DNA of 64,000 nucleotides from Knufia peltigerae (taxonomy: Eukaryota; Ascomycota; Eurotiomycetes; Chaetothyriales; Trichomeriaceae), in contig JAPDRN010000162.1 of the NCBI GenBank assembly GCA_030247855.1, forward strand, positions 1-64,000. The letters run 5' to 3'. This document shows positions 26,956 to 35,091 of this stretch, in pieces. A program made the position numbers and the translations under genes. How positions within the stretch are numbered: position 1 is the stretch's first letter; each line of letters opens with the position of its first letter. The notes under the pieces were generated by a model. It did not search any database, had not been told where the DNA came from, and saw only the letters and a program-made list of their open reading frames with translations.

Positions 26956-26980
26956 GGGGAACGGTCAGCGACCGCTCCCC
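26956..26980 (-). terminator. Probable terminator of cydAB (strong hairpin, weak U tract)
   Basis: An inverted repeat GGGGAACGGTC-AGC-GACCGCTCCCC lies 26 bp past the cydB stop on the minus strand and upstream of the pigment operon. On the RNA the 11-bp stem is followed by GUUGUGCUUUGUG, so the U tract is poor. It may act as an end or a 3' stabiliser. Confidence 0.5.
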
Positions 26981-27005
26981 GCGTGGATTGATCCAGCGAA
27001 CGGAT

Positions 27006-28019
27006 TCAGTGATAGCCGGCGTCGGCGCGCACCTTGCCGCGGAACACCCGGTAGGACCAGGCCGTGTAGCCCAGGATGACCGGCAGCAGCAGCACCAGCC
27101 CGACCAGGGTGAATCCCAGCGAAGAGGCCGGCGCGGCGGCCTGCCACAGCGTCATCGACGGCGGCAGCAGGTACGGCCACATGCCCAGCACCAGGCCGGT
27201 GAAGCCGAGCACGAACAAGGCCAGGCTGAGCAGGAACGGTGGCAGGTCGCGACGCGGATGGGTGGCGCTGCGCCACAGCGCGATGGCCACCGCCAGGGTC
27301 AGCAGCGGCACCGGCGACAACCACCAGAAATTGCCGTCGCTGAACCAGCGATCCATCAGCCGCGACTGCAGGAACGGCAGCCAGCTGCTGACCAGGCCCA
27401 TCGCCGCGATCACCGCCACCACCAGCGGCCGGGTCATCTGCCGGGCCAACGCCTGCACGCGGCCTTCAGTCTTCAGGATCAGCCAGGTGCTGCCCAGCAA
27501 TGCGTAACCGGCCACCAGCGCAGCACCGGTCAGCATCGCGAACGGGCTGAACCAGCCGAAGGCGCCGCCCTGGTACACGCCATCGACCAGCGGCAGGCCC
27601 TGCACCAGCGTGCCGAGGATCACGCCTTGGGCAAAGGTGGCCAGCAGCGAACCAAGGCCGAACGCCACGCTCCACAGCCGCCGCGAGCGGTGCGCCTTGA
27701 AACGGAACTCGAAGGCCACGCCACGGAACACCAGCGCCACCACCAGCAGCAGCACCGGCAGGTACAGCGCCGACAACAGCACTGCGTAGGCCTTGGGGAA
27801 CGCCGCCATCAGGCCGGCGCCGCCGAGCACCAGCCAGGTCTCGTTGCCGTCCCAGATCGGCGCGGCGGTGTTCATCATCAGGTCCAGCTGTTCCTCGTCC
27901 TCGGCGAACGGGGCGAGGATGCCGATGCCGAGCACGAAGCCATCCAGTACCACATACATCAGCACACCGAAGCCGATCACCGCGAACCATGCCACCGGCA
28001 GCCAGGTCATCAGGTCCAT
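27006..28019 (-). CDS. cydB: Cytochrome bd ubiquinol oxidase subunit II
   Basis: A 337-residue membrane protein with eight to nine helices. It has the family signatures VVLDGFVLGIGIL near the N-terminus and MNTAAPIWDGNETWLVLGG at about residues 49-67. It pairs with subunit I at 28021 to form the quinol-oxidising terminal oxidase, which works at low oxygen. Start ATG at 28019 (MDLMTWLPVA), one base after the cydA stop. No CydX-like small ORF is seen after it, as expected for cyanide-insensitive-type oxidases. Confidence 0.93.
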   Translation of the reverse strand: MDLMTWLPVAWFAVIGFGVLMYVVLDGFVLGIGILAPFAEDEEQLDLMMNTAAPIWDGNETWLVLGGAGLMAAFPKAYAVLLSALYLPVLLLVVALVFRGVAFEFRFKAHRSRRLWSVAFGLGSLLATFAQGVILGTLVQGLPLVDGVYQGGAFGWFSPFAMLTGAALVAGYALLGSTWLILKTEGRVQALARQMTRPLVVAVIAAMGLVSSWLPFLQSRLMDRWFSDGNFWWLSPVPLLTLAVAIALWRSATHPRRDLPPFLLSLALFVLGFTGLVLGMWPYLLPPSMTLWQAAAPASSLGFTLVGLVLLLPVILGYTAWSYRVFRGKVRADAGYH

Positions 28020-28020
28020 G

Positions 28021-29418
28021 TCAGCGCTCCTCCAGCGGTTCGTCAGCGGCCGACAGCGGCCGCGCCGGGGTGTGGCTGCCATGGTCCAGCGACGGGCCTG
28101 CGTCGTACGGCTGCGGGCCATGGCGCAGTATCTTCACCAGGTACCAGATGCCCCAGCCGAACACGAAGGCATAGCCGATCACGTAGACGCCCAGCGACAG
28201 CGCGGTCATCCACGCACTCTGCGGGCCGACCGCATCGGCGGTGCGCAGCACGCCATATACCACCCACGGCTGCCGTCCCATCTCGGTGACGAACCAGCCC
28301 GACAGCAGCGCGATGAAGCCGCTGGGCAGCATCCAGTTCCAGCCACGCAGCAGCCACGGCGAAGCCAGCAGCTTCTTCCGCCACAGCTGGAAGGCCGAGA
28401 CCCAGGCCAGCACCAGCATCAGCGTGCCCAGCCCGACCATGATGCGGAAGGCGAAGAACACCGGCGTCACCGGCGGCCGCTCGCTGGCCGGCACCGACGT
28501 CAGCGGATCGAACGTACCGTCCAAGGTGTGGGTGAGGATCACGCTGCCGAGCTTGGGAATGGCCACCTCGAAGTCGTTGCGCTCCTCCTCCTCGTTGGGC
28601 AGCGCGAACACCACCAGCGGCACGCCCTCGCCCTCCTTGGTCTCATGCCAGTGCGCTTCCATCGCCGCGATCTTCATCGGCTGGTGCTTGAGCGTGTTCA
28701 AGCCATGCATGTCGCCGACGAAGATTTGCACCGGCACGGTCAGCGCAGCGAACGCGACGGCGGCGATCAGCATGCGCCGGCCCGCTTCCACGTGTTGGCC
28801 ACGACGCAGGTACCACGCGCCCACACCACCGATCACGAAACAGGTGGTGATGAACGAACCCAGCGCCATGTGTGCCAGGCGGTACGGGAAGGACGGGTTG
28901 AACACTACCTGCCACCAGTCGACAGGATGGACGATGCCGTTGACCATCTCGTAGCCGGCCGGCGTATGCAGCCAGCTGTTGGACGACAGGATCCAGAACG
29001 TGGAGAACAGCGTGCCCAGCGCCACCATGCAGGTGGACAGGAAATGCAGGCGCGGCGACACCCGGCCCCAGCCGAACATCATCACGCCGAGGAAGCTGGC
29101 CTCCAGGAAGAACGCGGTCAGCACTTCGTAGGTCAGCAGCGGGCCGATGACCGTGCCGGCCACTTCGCTCAGCCGCGGCCAGTTGGTGCCGAACTGGAAG
29201 GCCATGACGATGCCGCTGACCACGCCCATGCCGAACGACACCGCGAAGATCTTCTGCCAGAAGAAATACAGCTCGCGCCAGACCGGCAGCTTCGTGCGCA
29301 GCCAGCGCCATTCGATGAAGGCCAGCCAGCTGGCCGTGCCGATGGTGAAGGCCGGGAACAGTACGTGGAAACTGATGACGAATCCGAACTGGATCCGCGA
29401 CAACAACAACGCGTCCAA
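28021..29418 (-). CDS. cydA: Cytochrome bd ubiquinol oxidase subunit I, short Q-loop (cyanide-insensitive type)
   Basis: A 465-residue subunit that carries hemes b558, b595 and d. A TTG start at 29418 is chosen: an AGGAGG box ends six bases before it, and the next residues, MDALLLSRIQFGFVISFHV, are the family N-terminus with heme ligand His18. Other conserved blocks are HQPMKIAAMEAHW and MGRQPWVVYGVLRTAD. The protein is about 55 residues shorter than E. coli CydA because the Q loop is short, as in CioA proteins. No in-frame ATG gives a sensible start; the ORF beginning at 29622 is spurious upstream of the TTG. Confidence 0.92.
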   Translation of the reverse strand: MDALLLSRIQFGFVISFHVLFPAFTIGTASWLAFIEWRWLRTKLPVWRELYFFWQKIFAVSFGMGVVSGIVMAFQFGTNWPRLSEVAGTVIGPLLTYEVLTAFFLEASFLGVMMFGWGRVSPRLHFLSTCMVALGTLFSTFWILSSNSWLHTPAGYEMVNGIVHPVDWWQVVFNPSFPYRLAHMALGSFITTCFVIGGVGAWYLRRGQHVEAGRRMLIAAVAFAALTVPVQIFVGDMHGLNTLKHQPMKIAAMEAHWHETKEGEGVPLVVFALPNEEEERNDFEVAIPKLGSVILTHTLDGTFDPLTSVPASERPPVTPVFFAFRIMVGLGTLMLVLAWVSAFQLWRKKLLASPWLLRGWNWMLPSGFIALLSGWFVTEMGRQPWVVYGVLRTADAVGPQSAWMTALSLGVYVIGYAFVFGWGIWYLVKILRHGPQPYDAGPSLDHGSHTPARPLSAADEPLEER

Positions 29419-29570
29419 GGGACGCCTCCTGCCAGGTGCCGGTGGGATACCGGACCACTTTAGGAGGATTTTGTTAAGCCGGGATGCGACCGGGTGACGC
29501 GCTGCTTCACTTTGTCGCAGGTGGAGAAGGCGCAGCCGACATGGCGCGGCGCTACCGTTTAGCCGCTCTG

Positions 29571-29627
29571 GTAGCTGCCAACCTTGGTTGGCACACACCC
29601 AAGCGCCGACCAAGGTCGGCATCTACC
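29571..29627. repeat. Tandem palindromes in the cydA upstream region
   Basis: Two related palindromes lie head to tail: one with CTGCCAACCTTGGTTGGCA (29575-29593) and one with GCCGACCAAGGTCGGC (29605-29620). Both belong to the dispersed family seen at 3925, 6039, 58822 and 58859. They lie between the cydA 5' region and the end of the sigma-factor operon, so they may separate the two units. Confidence 0.7.
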
Positions 29628-29664
29628 AACAGCGATTGGAGCGGCCCATCACCCGGCGGGCGCC

Positions 29665-29880
29665 TCAGCGCCAGAGATACCAGACGCCCCCCGCCAGCAG
29701 CGCCCCCAGCAACACCACCTGCACCACCACATAGCCCACGCCGCTGTCGCGCGATTCGGAGGTAATGCGCTTCCGCAGCGCCTCGCTCACATCCGGCGTC
29801 CCTTCCTGCTGTTCCTGCTCACGCAACGCCTGCGCCAGCGCGCGCTCTTCCGCATCGCGGGAATCGGTCGGTCGTTTCAC
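29665..29880 (-). CDS. Small single-span membrane protein coupled to the ECF sigma factor
   Basis: A 71-residue protein. The first 45 residues are highly charged (RDAEERALAQALREQEQQEG), followed by one membrane helix near the C-terminus (VGYVVVQVVLLGALLAGGVW). Its ATG overlaps the sigma-factor stop by 4 bp. Such a position is typical of anti-sigma or sigma-modulating partners, but the protein is far shorter than zinc-binding anti-sigma factors and shares no motif with them. Function unknown. Confidence 0.7.
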   Translation of the reverse strand: MKRPTDSRDAEERALAQALREQEQQEGTPDVSEALRKRITSESRDSGVGYVVVQVVLLGALLAGGVWYLWR

Positions 29881-30530
29881 AACAGCTCTCCGGCGGTGGC
29901 ATGCCGCACCAGTTCCTGCTTCAGGACCTGGCGCGCACGGTACAGGTGGCTCTTGATGGTACCGCGGGCCAGGCCTGTCACCTGTTCGATCTCGGCCAGA
30001 TCGAAATCCTCCAGATAATGCAGGCCTACGATCAGGCGCTGCGGTGCACTCAATCGTTCCAGCGCCGCGCCGAGGTGGCGGCCGGCCTGCAATGTCTCGC
30101 TGAGTTCGGAAGGACCCGGACCCTCGTCACCAACCCCCAGTTCCTCGGGCGCTTCCACCGCCACCATCCACTGCGCTTCCAGTCGCCGCCGCCGCAGGTA
30201 CTGCAGCGCGGTGGTGTAGGCCACGCGCGAAATCCAGGTGCGCAGCGAAGATTCGAAACGGAACCGGTGCAGCTGGCGGAATGCCGCCAGGAACGTTTCC
30301 TGCAACAGGTCGGCCACCTGGTCGCGGTCGCCGACCATGCGGCCGATCACATGCGCGCAGGTGCGCTGATGTGTTTCCACCAGCTGCGCGAAGGCCGGTT
30401 GCGAGCCGTCGATGATCGCACGCACCAATACCTGGTCCGCATCCAGCGGCTCGGCGGGTGTGGTTGCCGCCGCGGCATCCGGTCGATGCCGCCCCCGCAA
30501 TGCAGCCAGCGCTCCCCTGAGCAGGCTCAT
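29877..30530 (-). CDS. ECF-type RNA polymerase sigma factor
   Basis: A 217-residue sigma-70 family protein. Region 2 lies at about 45-115 (DRDQVADLLQETFLAAFRQLHRF; TWISRVAYTTALQYLRRR). Region 4 lies at about 155-205 (LSAPQRLIVGLHYLEDFDLAEIEQVTGLARGTIKSHLYRAR, with the helix-turn-helix). There is a proline/alanine-rich N-terminal extension of about 30 residues. It sits between two small membrane protein genes on the same strand (37-bp gap upstream, 4-bp overlap downstream), which suggests a membrane-signal-linked regulon. Targets unknown. Confidence 0.88.
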   Translation of the reverse strand: MSLLRGALAALRGRHRPDAAAATTPAEPLDADQVLVRAIIDGSQPAFAQLVETHQRTCAHVIGRMVGDRDQVADLLQETFLAAFRQLHRFRFESSLRTWISRVAYTTALQYLRRRRLEAQWMVAVEAPEELGVGDEGPGPSELSETLQAGRHLGAALERLSAPQRLIVGLHYLEDFDLAEIEQVTGLARGTIKSHLYRARQVLKQELVRHATAGELL

Positions 30531-30567
30531 GCGTGGGGCTTCCCCTGTGCCCGCAGCATGCGCCGGC

Positions 30568-30897
30568 TCAGCCCTTGCGCACTGCGGGGCGGGTGAAGTA
30601 CCAGGCCAGCAGCTGACCCAGGCCGGCGCTGCCGACCATCGCGGCGGCGGCGCCGAACGTCAGGTCGCGTGCACCGATGGCCTCCAGCAGCGCCATGGCC
30701 AGTGCCAGGCACACCAGGCTGATGCCCCAGCGCAGCGCGCCCTGGCGGCGGCGTTCCTCTTCCAGCACCGCCAGCGAGCGGATCACCTCCTCCGGTACGT
30801 GCGGTGCCACCAGCTTGCCGCGCGCACGCGCATCGGCGATGGCATGGATCGCATAGGCGGTGCAGATGAAGAGGGTGATCGGGATGAGTTCCTGCAT
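30568..30897 (-). CDS. Small membrane protein upstream of the ECF sigma factor
   Basis: A 109-residue protein starting MQELIPITLFICTAYAIHAI. There is one N-terminal hydrophobic segment, a charged middle (PEEVIRSLAVLEEERRRQGA), and two more hydrophobic segments (WGISLVCLALAMALLEA; AAAAMVGSAGLGQLLAWYF). ATG at 30897 is chosen; the frame before it is low-quality. It is the first gene of a probable three-gene unit with the sigma factor and the 71-residue protein. No function assigned. Confidence 0.75.
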   Translation of the reverse strand: MQELIPITLFICTAYAIHAIADARARGKLVAPHVPEEVIRSLAVLEEERRRQGALRWGISLVCLALAMALLEAIGARDLTFGAAAAMVGSAGLGQLLAWYFTRPAVRKG

Positions 30898-30967
30898 GGT
30901 CGTGCTCCTGTCCGCTGGATGATGCGGGTTCAGGTGATTGGATGCGCCACCACGGCAACCGGTTGCA

Positions 30968-31420
30968 CTAGGTGTGCGCTGTCTCGCCGCCGTCATCGGC
31001 CTCGGATGGCGGATCCGGGAAATAGGTCTCCACCTGGAAGCCCAGCTGCAGGTCCGCCAACAGTCGCACCAACTTCTCATCCAGCTCGAAACCCGCCCAC
31101 GCCCTTTTTCCAAAGATGCCGATGCGCAGACCGATCTCGGCCCCTTCCTGCAGCAGCTCCCTGATCACGTCCGCGCGCGTCTGCAGCAGATCAACCAACG
31201 CCGGCCAGGCCTCCATCAGCCAACCGTCCCTGCCACGCTCCAGTTCGAACACCACACGGGTATCCGCATGCACTCTGATCAGGGTGCCGTCACGATCCCG
31301 ATATTCGGTCCCGACATCACGGCCAAACGCCAGCTCCAGACCCAGCCGCGCGGCGATTCCGGCGCTGACCGCCGTCGGATGCTGCACCCCCAGGGATATC
31401 CTGTAGTCGTAGCGGTACAT
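30968..31420 (-). CDS. Conserved hypothetical protein (DUF4279-like)
   Basis: A 150-residue soluble protein. It has a short N-terminal beta segment (YRYDYRISLGVQHPTAV), a middle VFELERGRDGWLMEAWPALVDLLQ and a C-terminal IGIFGKRAWAGFELDEKLVRLLADLQLGFQVETYF. This resembles the DUF4279 layout, but I would not insist on it. No catalytic motif is visible. It lies upstream of the sigma-factor unit and downstream of a scaffold gap. Confidence 0.65.
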   Translation of the reverse strand: MYRYDYRISLGVQHPTAVSAGIAARLGLELAFGRDVGTEYRDRDGTLIRVHADTRVVFELERGRDGWLMEAWPALVDLLQTRADVIRELLQEGAEIGLRIGIFGKRAWAGFELDEKLVRLLADLQLGFQVETYFPDPPSEADDGGETAHT

Positions 31421-31524
31421 ATCGGTTCCTTCCGAAGTGAACCCCCATCATGCGCCAGGCCGGGCCCTGCAATGCCCTTTGCCCAAGCGGTCAGCATGAC
31501 CTGTGGCCCCCTCCCCCGGCCCGT

Positions 31525-31621
31525 NNNNNNNNNNNNNNNNNNNNNNNNNNNNNNNNNNNNNNNNNNNNNNNNNNNNNNNNNNNNNNNNNNNNNNNNNNNN
31601 NNNNNNNNNNNNNNNNNNNNN
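31525..31621. other. Scaffold gap (97 N)
   Basis: A run of N between a hypothetical gene and the peptidase gene. The flanks (GGCCCGT on the left, TGCGGCTGC on the right) are not duplicates of each other. The true missing length is unknown. The promoter region of the peptidase gene is affected. Confidence 0.95.
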
Positions 31622-31668
31622 TGCGGCTGCTACGCTTGCCCGGTTTCCTCTTCTGGTGCTGTCCGCCC

Positions 31669-34047
31669 ATGTCCCGAGTGCTGCCCCTGTCCCTCCTGCT
31701 GTCTGCCGTGCTGGCCGCTCCGGCCGCCCAGGCCGCGCCGACGCCGATCACCATCGAACAGGCCATGGCCGACCCGGACTGGATCGGTCCGCCGGTGGAG
31801 AAGGCCTGGTGGTCGTGGAACAGCCAGCAGGTGGAATACCAGCTCAAGCGCAACGGCAGCCCGGTGCGCGACACCTTCCGCCAGCCGGTGGCCGGTGGCG
31901 TGGCCGCACAGGTGGCCGATGACCAGCGTGGCAGCCTGGACGTGGCCGATCCGGTCTATGACCGCAGCCGCAGCCGCAGCCGCAGCGCCTTCGTGCGCAA
32001 CGGCGATGTGTTCGTCCGCGACCTGCGCAGCGGCGCGCTGACCCAGCTGACCCGCAGCAACGAACGCGCCGCAGGCGTGAACTTCGCCGCCGACAACGGC
32101 GTGATCTGGCGCGTCGGCCAGAACTGGTTCCACTGGACCGCCGCCAGCGGTGTGCAGCAGGTGGCCAGCCTGAAGGCCGACAAGGATCCGAGCACGCCGC
32201 CGAAGGCCGACGTGCTGCGCGACCAGCAGCTGCGCACGCTGGAAACCCTGCGTCGCGACCGCGAACAGCGCGAGGCGCTGAAGGACCAGGACCAGCGCTG
32301 GCGCCAGGCCGACCCGACCCGCGCACCAGGCCCGGTGTTCCTGGGAGCCGACGTCGAGATCGTCGACAGCGTGCTCTCGCCAGACCTGGGCCACTTGATC
32401 GTGACCACCAAGCCGAAGGACTTCGATGACGGCCGCGGCGGCAAGATGCCGCTGTACGTGACCGAGTCGGGCTATGAGGAAACCGAGGACACCCGTCCCC
32501 GCGTCGGCCGCAACGGCTTCGAGCCGCACACCCTGTGGTTCGTGGATGTACGCAGCGGCAAGGCCGAGAAGCTGTCGCTGTCCAACCTGCCGGGCATCGG
32601 CACCGATCCGCTGGCCGAGCTGCGCCGCAAGGCCGGCAAGGACGCGCTGAAGGGCGACCGCAGCGTGCAGGTGATGAGCGACTTCATGGGTGGTGGCATC
32701 CGCTGGAGCGCCGATGGCCAGCAGGCCGCGGTGATGCTGCGCGCCAACGACAACAAGGACCGCTGGATCGTCAGCGTTGCCGCTGCCGACGGCCGCGTGC
32801 AGAACCGCCATCGGCTGACCGACAACGCCTGGATCAACTGGGGCTTCAACGATTTCGGCTGGATGGCCGATGGCCGCACGCTGTGGCTGCTGTCCGAGGA
32901 ATCCGGCTTCTCGCACCTGTACACCCAGGCCGGCGGCGGCAAGCCGCAGGCGCTGACCAGCGGCAAGTGGGAAACCTCGGCGCCGGTGCTGTCGGCCGAC
33001 GGCAAGGGCTTCTACTTCCTGTGCAACCAGCAGGCCCCGCATGACTACGAAGTCTGCGCGGTCGATACCACTGCCCGCCAGGTGCGCGAGCTGACCAGCC
33101 TCAACGGCGTGGAAGATTTCTCGCTGTCGCCGGACGGCCAGCAGCTGCTGGTGCGCTATTCCGGCGCCTACCTGCCGGCGCAGCTGGCGGTGGTGCCGAG
33201 CACCGGCGCTGGCCAGGCGCGCGTGCTGACCGATACCCGCACCGCCGAGTACAAGGCGCGCCAGTGGGTCCAGCCGAAGCTGGTGGCAGTGCCGTCCAAG
33301 CACGGCGCCGGCGTGGTCTGGGCCAAGTACTACGAACCAGAAAACAAGGAAGCCGGCAAGAAGTACCCGATCGTGATGTTCGTGCACGGTGCCGGCTACC
33401 TGCAGAACGTGCACCAGCGTTACCCGGCCTACTTCCGCGAGCAGATGTTCCACAACCTGCTGGTGCAGAAGGGTTACATCGTGCTGGACATGGACTACCG
33501 CGGCAGCGAGGGCTACGGCCGCGACTGGCGCACGGCGATCTACCGCAACATGGGCCACCCGGAGCTGGAAGACTACAAGGACGGCCTGGACTGGCTGGTC
33601 GACACCCAGCAGGGTGACCGTGACCACGCCGGCATCTACGGTGGTTCCTACGGCGGTTTCATGACCTTCATGGCGCTGTTCCGCTCGCCGGGCACGTTCA
33701 AGGCCGGCGCTGCGCTGCGCCCGGTGGTCGACTGGCACCAGTACAACCACGGCTACACCAGCAACATCCTCAACACCCCGGACATCGACCCGGAGGCGTA
33801 CCGCGTGTCGTCGCCGATCGAGTACGCGCAGAACCTGCAGGACAACCTGCTGATCGCCCACGGCATGATGGACGACAACGTATTCTTCCAGGATTCGGTG
33901 AACCTGACCCAGCGCCTGATCGAACTGCACAAGGACAACTGGTCGATCGCGCCGTACCCGCTGGAGCGCCACGGCTACGTGCGTGCCGACTCCTGGCTGG
34001 ACCAGTACAAGCGCATCCTCAAGCTGTTCGAGCAGAACCTGAAGTGA
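31669..34047 (+). CDS. S9-family prolyl oligopeptidase / dipeptidyl-peptidase IV-like, secreted
   Basis: A 792-residue protein with a signal peptide (MSRVLPLSLLLSAVLAAPAAQA). Residues of about 100-560 are a beta-propeller with DPP-type repeats (GGIRWSADGQQAAVML; SPDGQQLLVRYSG). The C-terminal 230 residues are an alpha/beta-hydrolase. The nucleophile is Ser660 in YGGSYGGF, the acidic residue lies in HGMMDDNVFFQ (735-736), and the base is His768 (ERHGY). It should cleave dipeptides after proline or alanine in the periplasm. Start ATG at 31669 is chosen for the signal peptide; the frame reaching back through the N gap is meaningless. It overlaps the Nudix gene (GTGA). Confidence 0.9.
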   Translation: MSRVLPLSLLLSAVLAAPAAQAAPTPITIEQAMADPDWIGPPVEKAWWSWNSQQVEYQLKRNGSPVRDTFRQPVAGGVAAQVADDQRGSLDVADPVYDRSRSRSRSAFVRNGDVFVRDLRSGALTQLTRSNERAAGVNFAADNGVIWRVGQNWFHWTAASGVQQVASLKADKDPSTPPKADVLRDQQLRTLETLRRDREQREALKDQDQRWRQADPTRAPGPVFLGADVEIVDSVLSPDLGHLIVTTKPKDFDDGRGGKMPLYVTESGYEETEDTRPRVGRNGFEPHTLWFVDVRSGKAEKLSLSNLPGIGTDPLAELRRKAGKDALKGDRSVQVMSDFMGGGIRWSADGQQAAVMLRANDNKDRWIVSVAAADGRVQNRHRLTDNAWINWGFNDFGWMADGRTLWLLSEESGFSHLYTQAGGGKPQALTSGKWETSAPVLSADGKGFYFLCNQQAPHDYEVCAVDTTARQVRELTSLNGVEDFSLSPDGQQLLVRYSGAYLPAQLAVVPSTGAGQARVLTDTRTAEYKARQWVQPKLVAVPSKHGAGVVWAKYYEPENKEAGKKYPIVMFVHGAGYLQNVHQRYPAYFREQMFHNLLVQKGYIVLDMDYRGSEGYGRDWRTAIYRNMGHPELEDYKDGLDWLVDTQQGDRDHAGIYGGSYGGFMTFMALFRSPGTFKAGAALRPVVDWHQYNHGYTSNILNTPDIDPEAYRVSSPIEYAQNLQDNLLIAHGMMDDNVFFQDSVNLTQRLIELHKDNWSIAPYPLERHGYVRADSWLDQYKRILKLFEQNLK

Positions 34048-34463
34048 GTGCTGCCGCGGCCACGATCCACATCGTGGCCGCGGTCATCCTCGATGATCGC
34101 GGCCGGGCGCTGGTGGTGCGCAAGCACGGTGCCAGCCGTTTCATCCAGCCCGGTGGCAAGCCCGAGCCGGGCGAGCAGCCGCTGCAGGCCCTGGCACGCG
34201 AACTGGACGAGGAACTGGGCGTGCAGCTGCACGCTGCCTCCGCCATCGCACTCGGGAATTTCGAGGACTGGGCAGTGAACGAGCCCGGTCACCGCGTGCA
34301 GGCGCAGGCCTGGCGGGTGTGGATCGAAGGTGAGCCGTGCGCGCGTGCGGAGATCGCCGAACTGGCCTGGGTACCGCTGCGGCCGCCGCACGGCCTGCCC
34401 TTGGCACCCTTGAGCGAACACCATATCCTGCCGGCGGTCGCTGCCCTGGCGACGGCCCGCTGA
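34044..34463 (+). CDS. Nudix hydrolase
   Basis: A 139-residue protein with a complete Nudix box from residue 38 (GGKPEPGE followed by QPLQALARELDEELGV). It hydrolyses a nucleoside diphosphate linked to another group; the substrate cannot be told. The GTG start at 34044 overlaps the peptidase TGA, so translation is probably coupled. Confidence 0.87.
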   Translation: MSAAAATIHIVAAVILDDRGRALVVRKHGASRFIQPGGKPEPGEQPLQALARELDEELGVQLHAASAIALGNFEDWAVNEPGHRVQAQAWRVWIEGEPCARAEIAELAWVPLRPPHGLPLAPLSEHHILPAVAALATAR

Positions 34464-34493
34464 CCCGGCGGGCATCACTCAGCCGGACAACGG

Positions 34494-35057
34494 ATGTCAG
34501 CTTCCATTCCCCCGATTCCAGCACCCGCCCCACCGCCACCCAGCAACTGGGTCGGCGCGGTGGCGCAGGGCTCGTTCTGGCTGAGCCTGCTGGTCACCCT
34601 CTACTTCCTCGCGCAGGCGCTGATGGCTGCGGTACTGGCCCGCACCGGGTTCTGGACCACGCTGGTGACACTGGCATGGGAACAGCAGCTCGACGGCAGC
34701 CTGTGGTGGATGCTGAAACACCCAGCGGCCACCTCGCTGCTGGTTGCCCTGCTCTGCCTGGTCTCGACCCTGGCCAGCTGGGGCCTGTGGCGCGGGCGAC
34801 GATGGGGCCTGTGGGCCTATGTGTGGATGCTGGCCCTGAGCGCGCTGGCCAACTTCGTGATCGCCTGGTGGATGGACCGCCTGCTGCTGGTGTTGATCGC
34901 GCTGCTCGCCAGCGACCCGTCGGCGCAGCATGAGCTGCAGGTGCAGCGCGTGCTGTTCACCCTGACCCTGGTCGGCACCTCGGTGCTGTTCGCGGGGCTG
35001 CAGGGCTGGCTCGGCTGGCGCCTGCTGCGGCCGGACATCCGCGCGCGCTTCCACTGA
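34494..35057 (+). CDS. Four-helix membrane protein of unknown function
   Basis: A 187-residue protein with a proline-rich cytosolic start (PPIPAPAPPPPSN) and four hydrophobic segments at about 26-50, 78-98, 106-126 and 155-178. The family is not recognised. It lies 30 bp after the Nudix gene and before the first Cys-rich secreted protein; it could be co-transcribed with either. Confidence 0.65.
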   Translation: MSASIPPIPAPAPPPPSNWVGAVAQGSFWLSLLVTLYFLAQALMAAVLARTGFWTTLVTLAWEQQLDGSLWWMLKHPAATSLLVALLCLVSTLASWGLWRGRRWGLWAYVWMLALSALANFVIAWWMDRLLLVLIALLASDPSAQHELQVQRVLFTLTLVGTSVLFAGLQGWLGWRLLRPDIRARFH

Positions 35058-35091
35058 ATCGCATCCGTTTCCGCACGACAAGGATCGTCGC

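Noticed and set aside
26778..27005. cydX-like micro-gene after cydB
   Set aside because: No ATG/GTG-initiated frame with a membrane helix is present; a hairpin follows cydB instead.
31450..31668. N-terminal extension of the S9 peptidase through the N gap
   Set aside because: The frame is open only because N cannot be a stop; a proper signal peptide starts at 31669.
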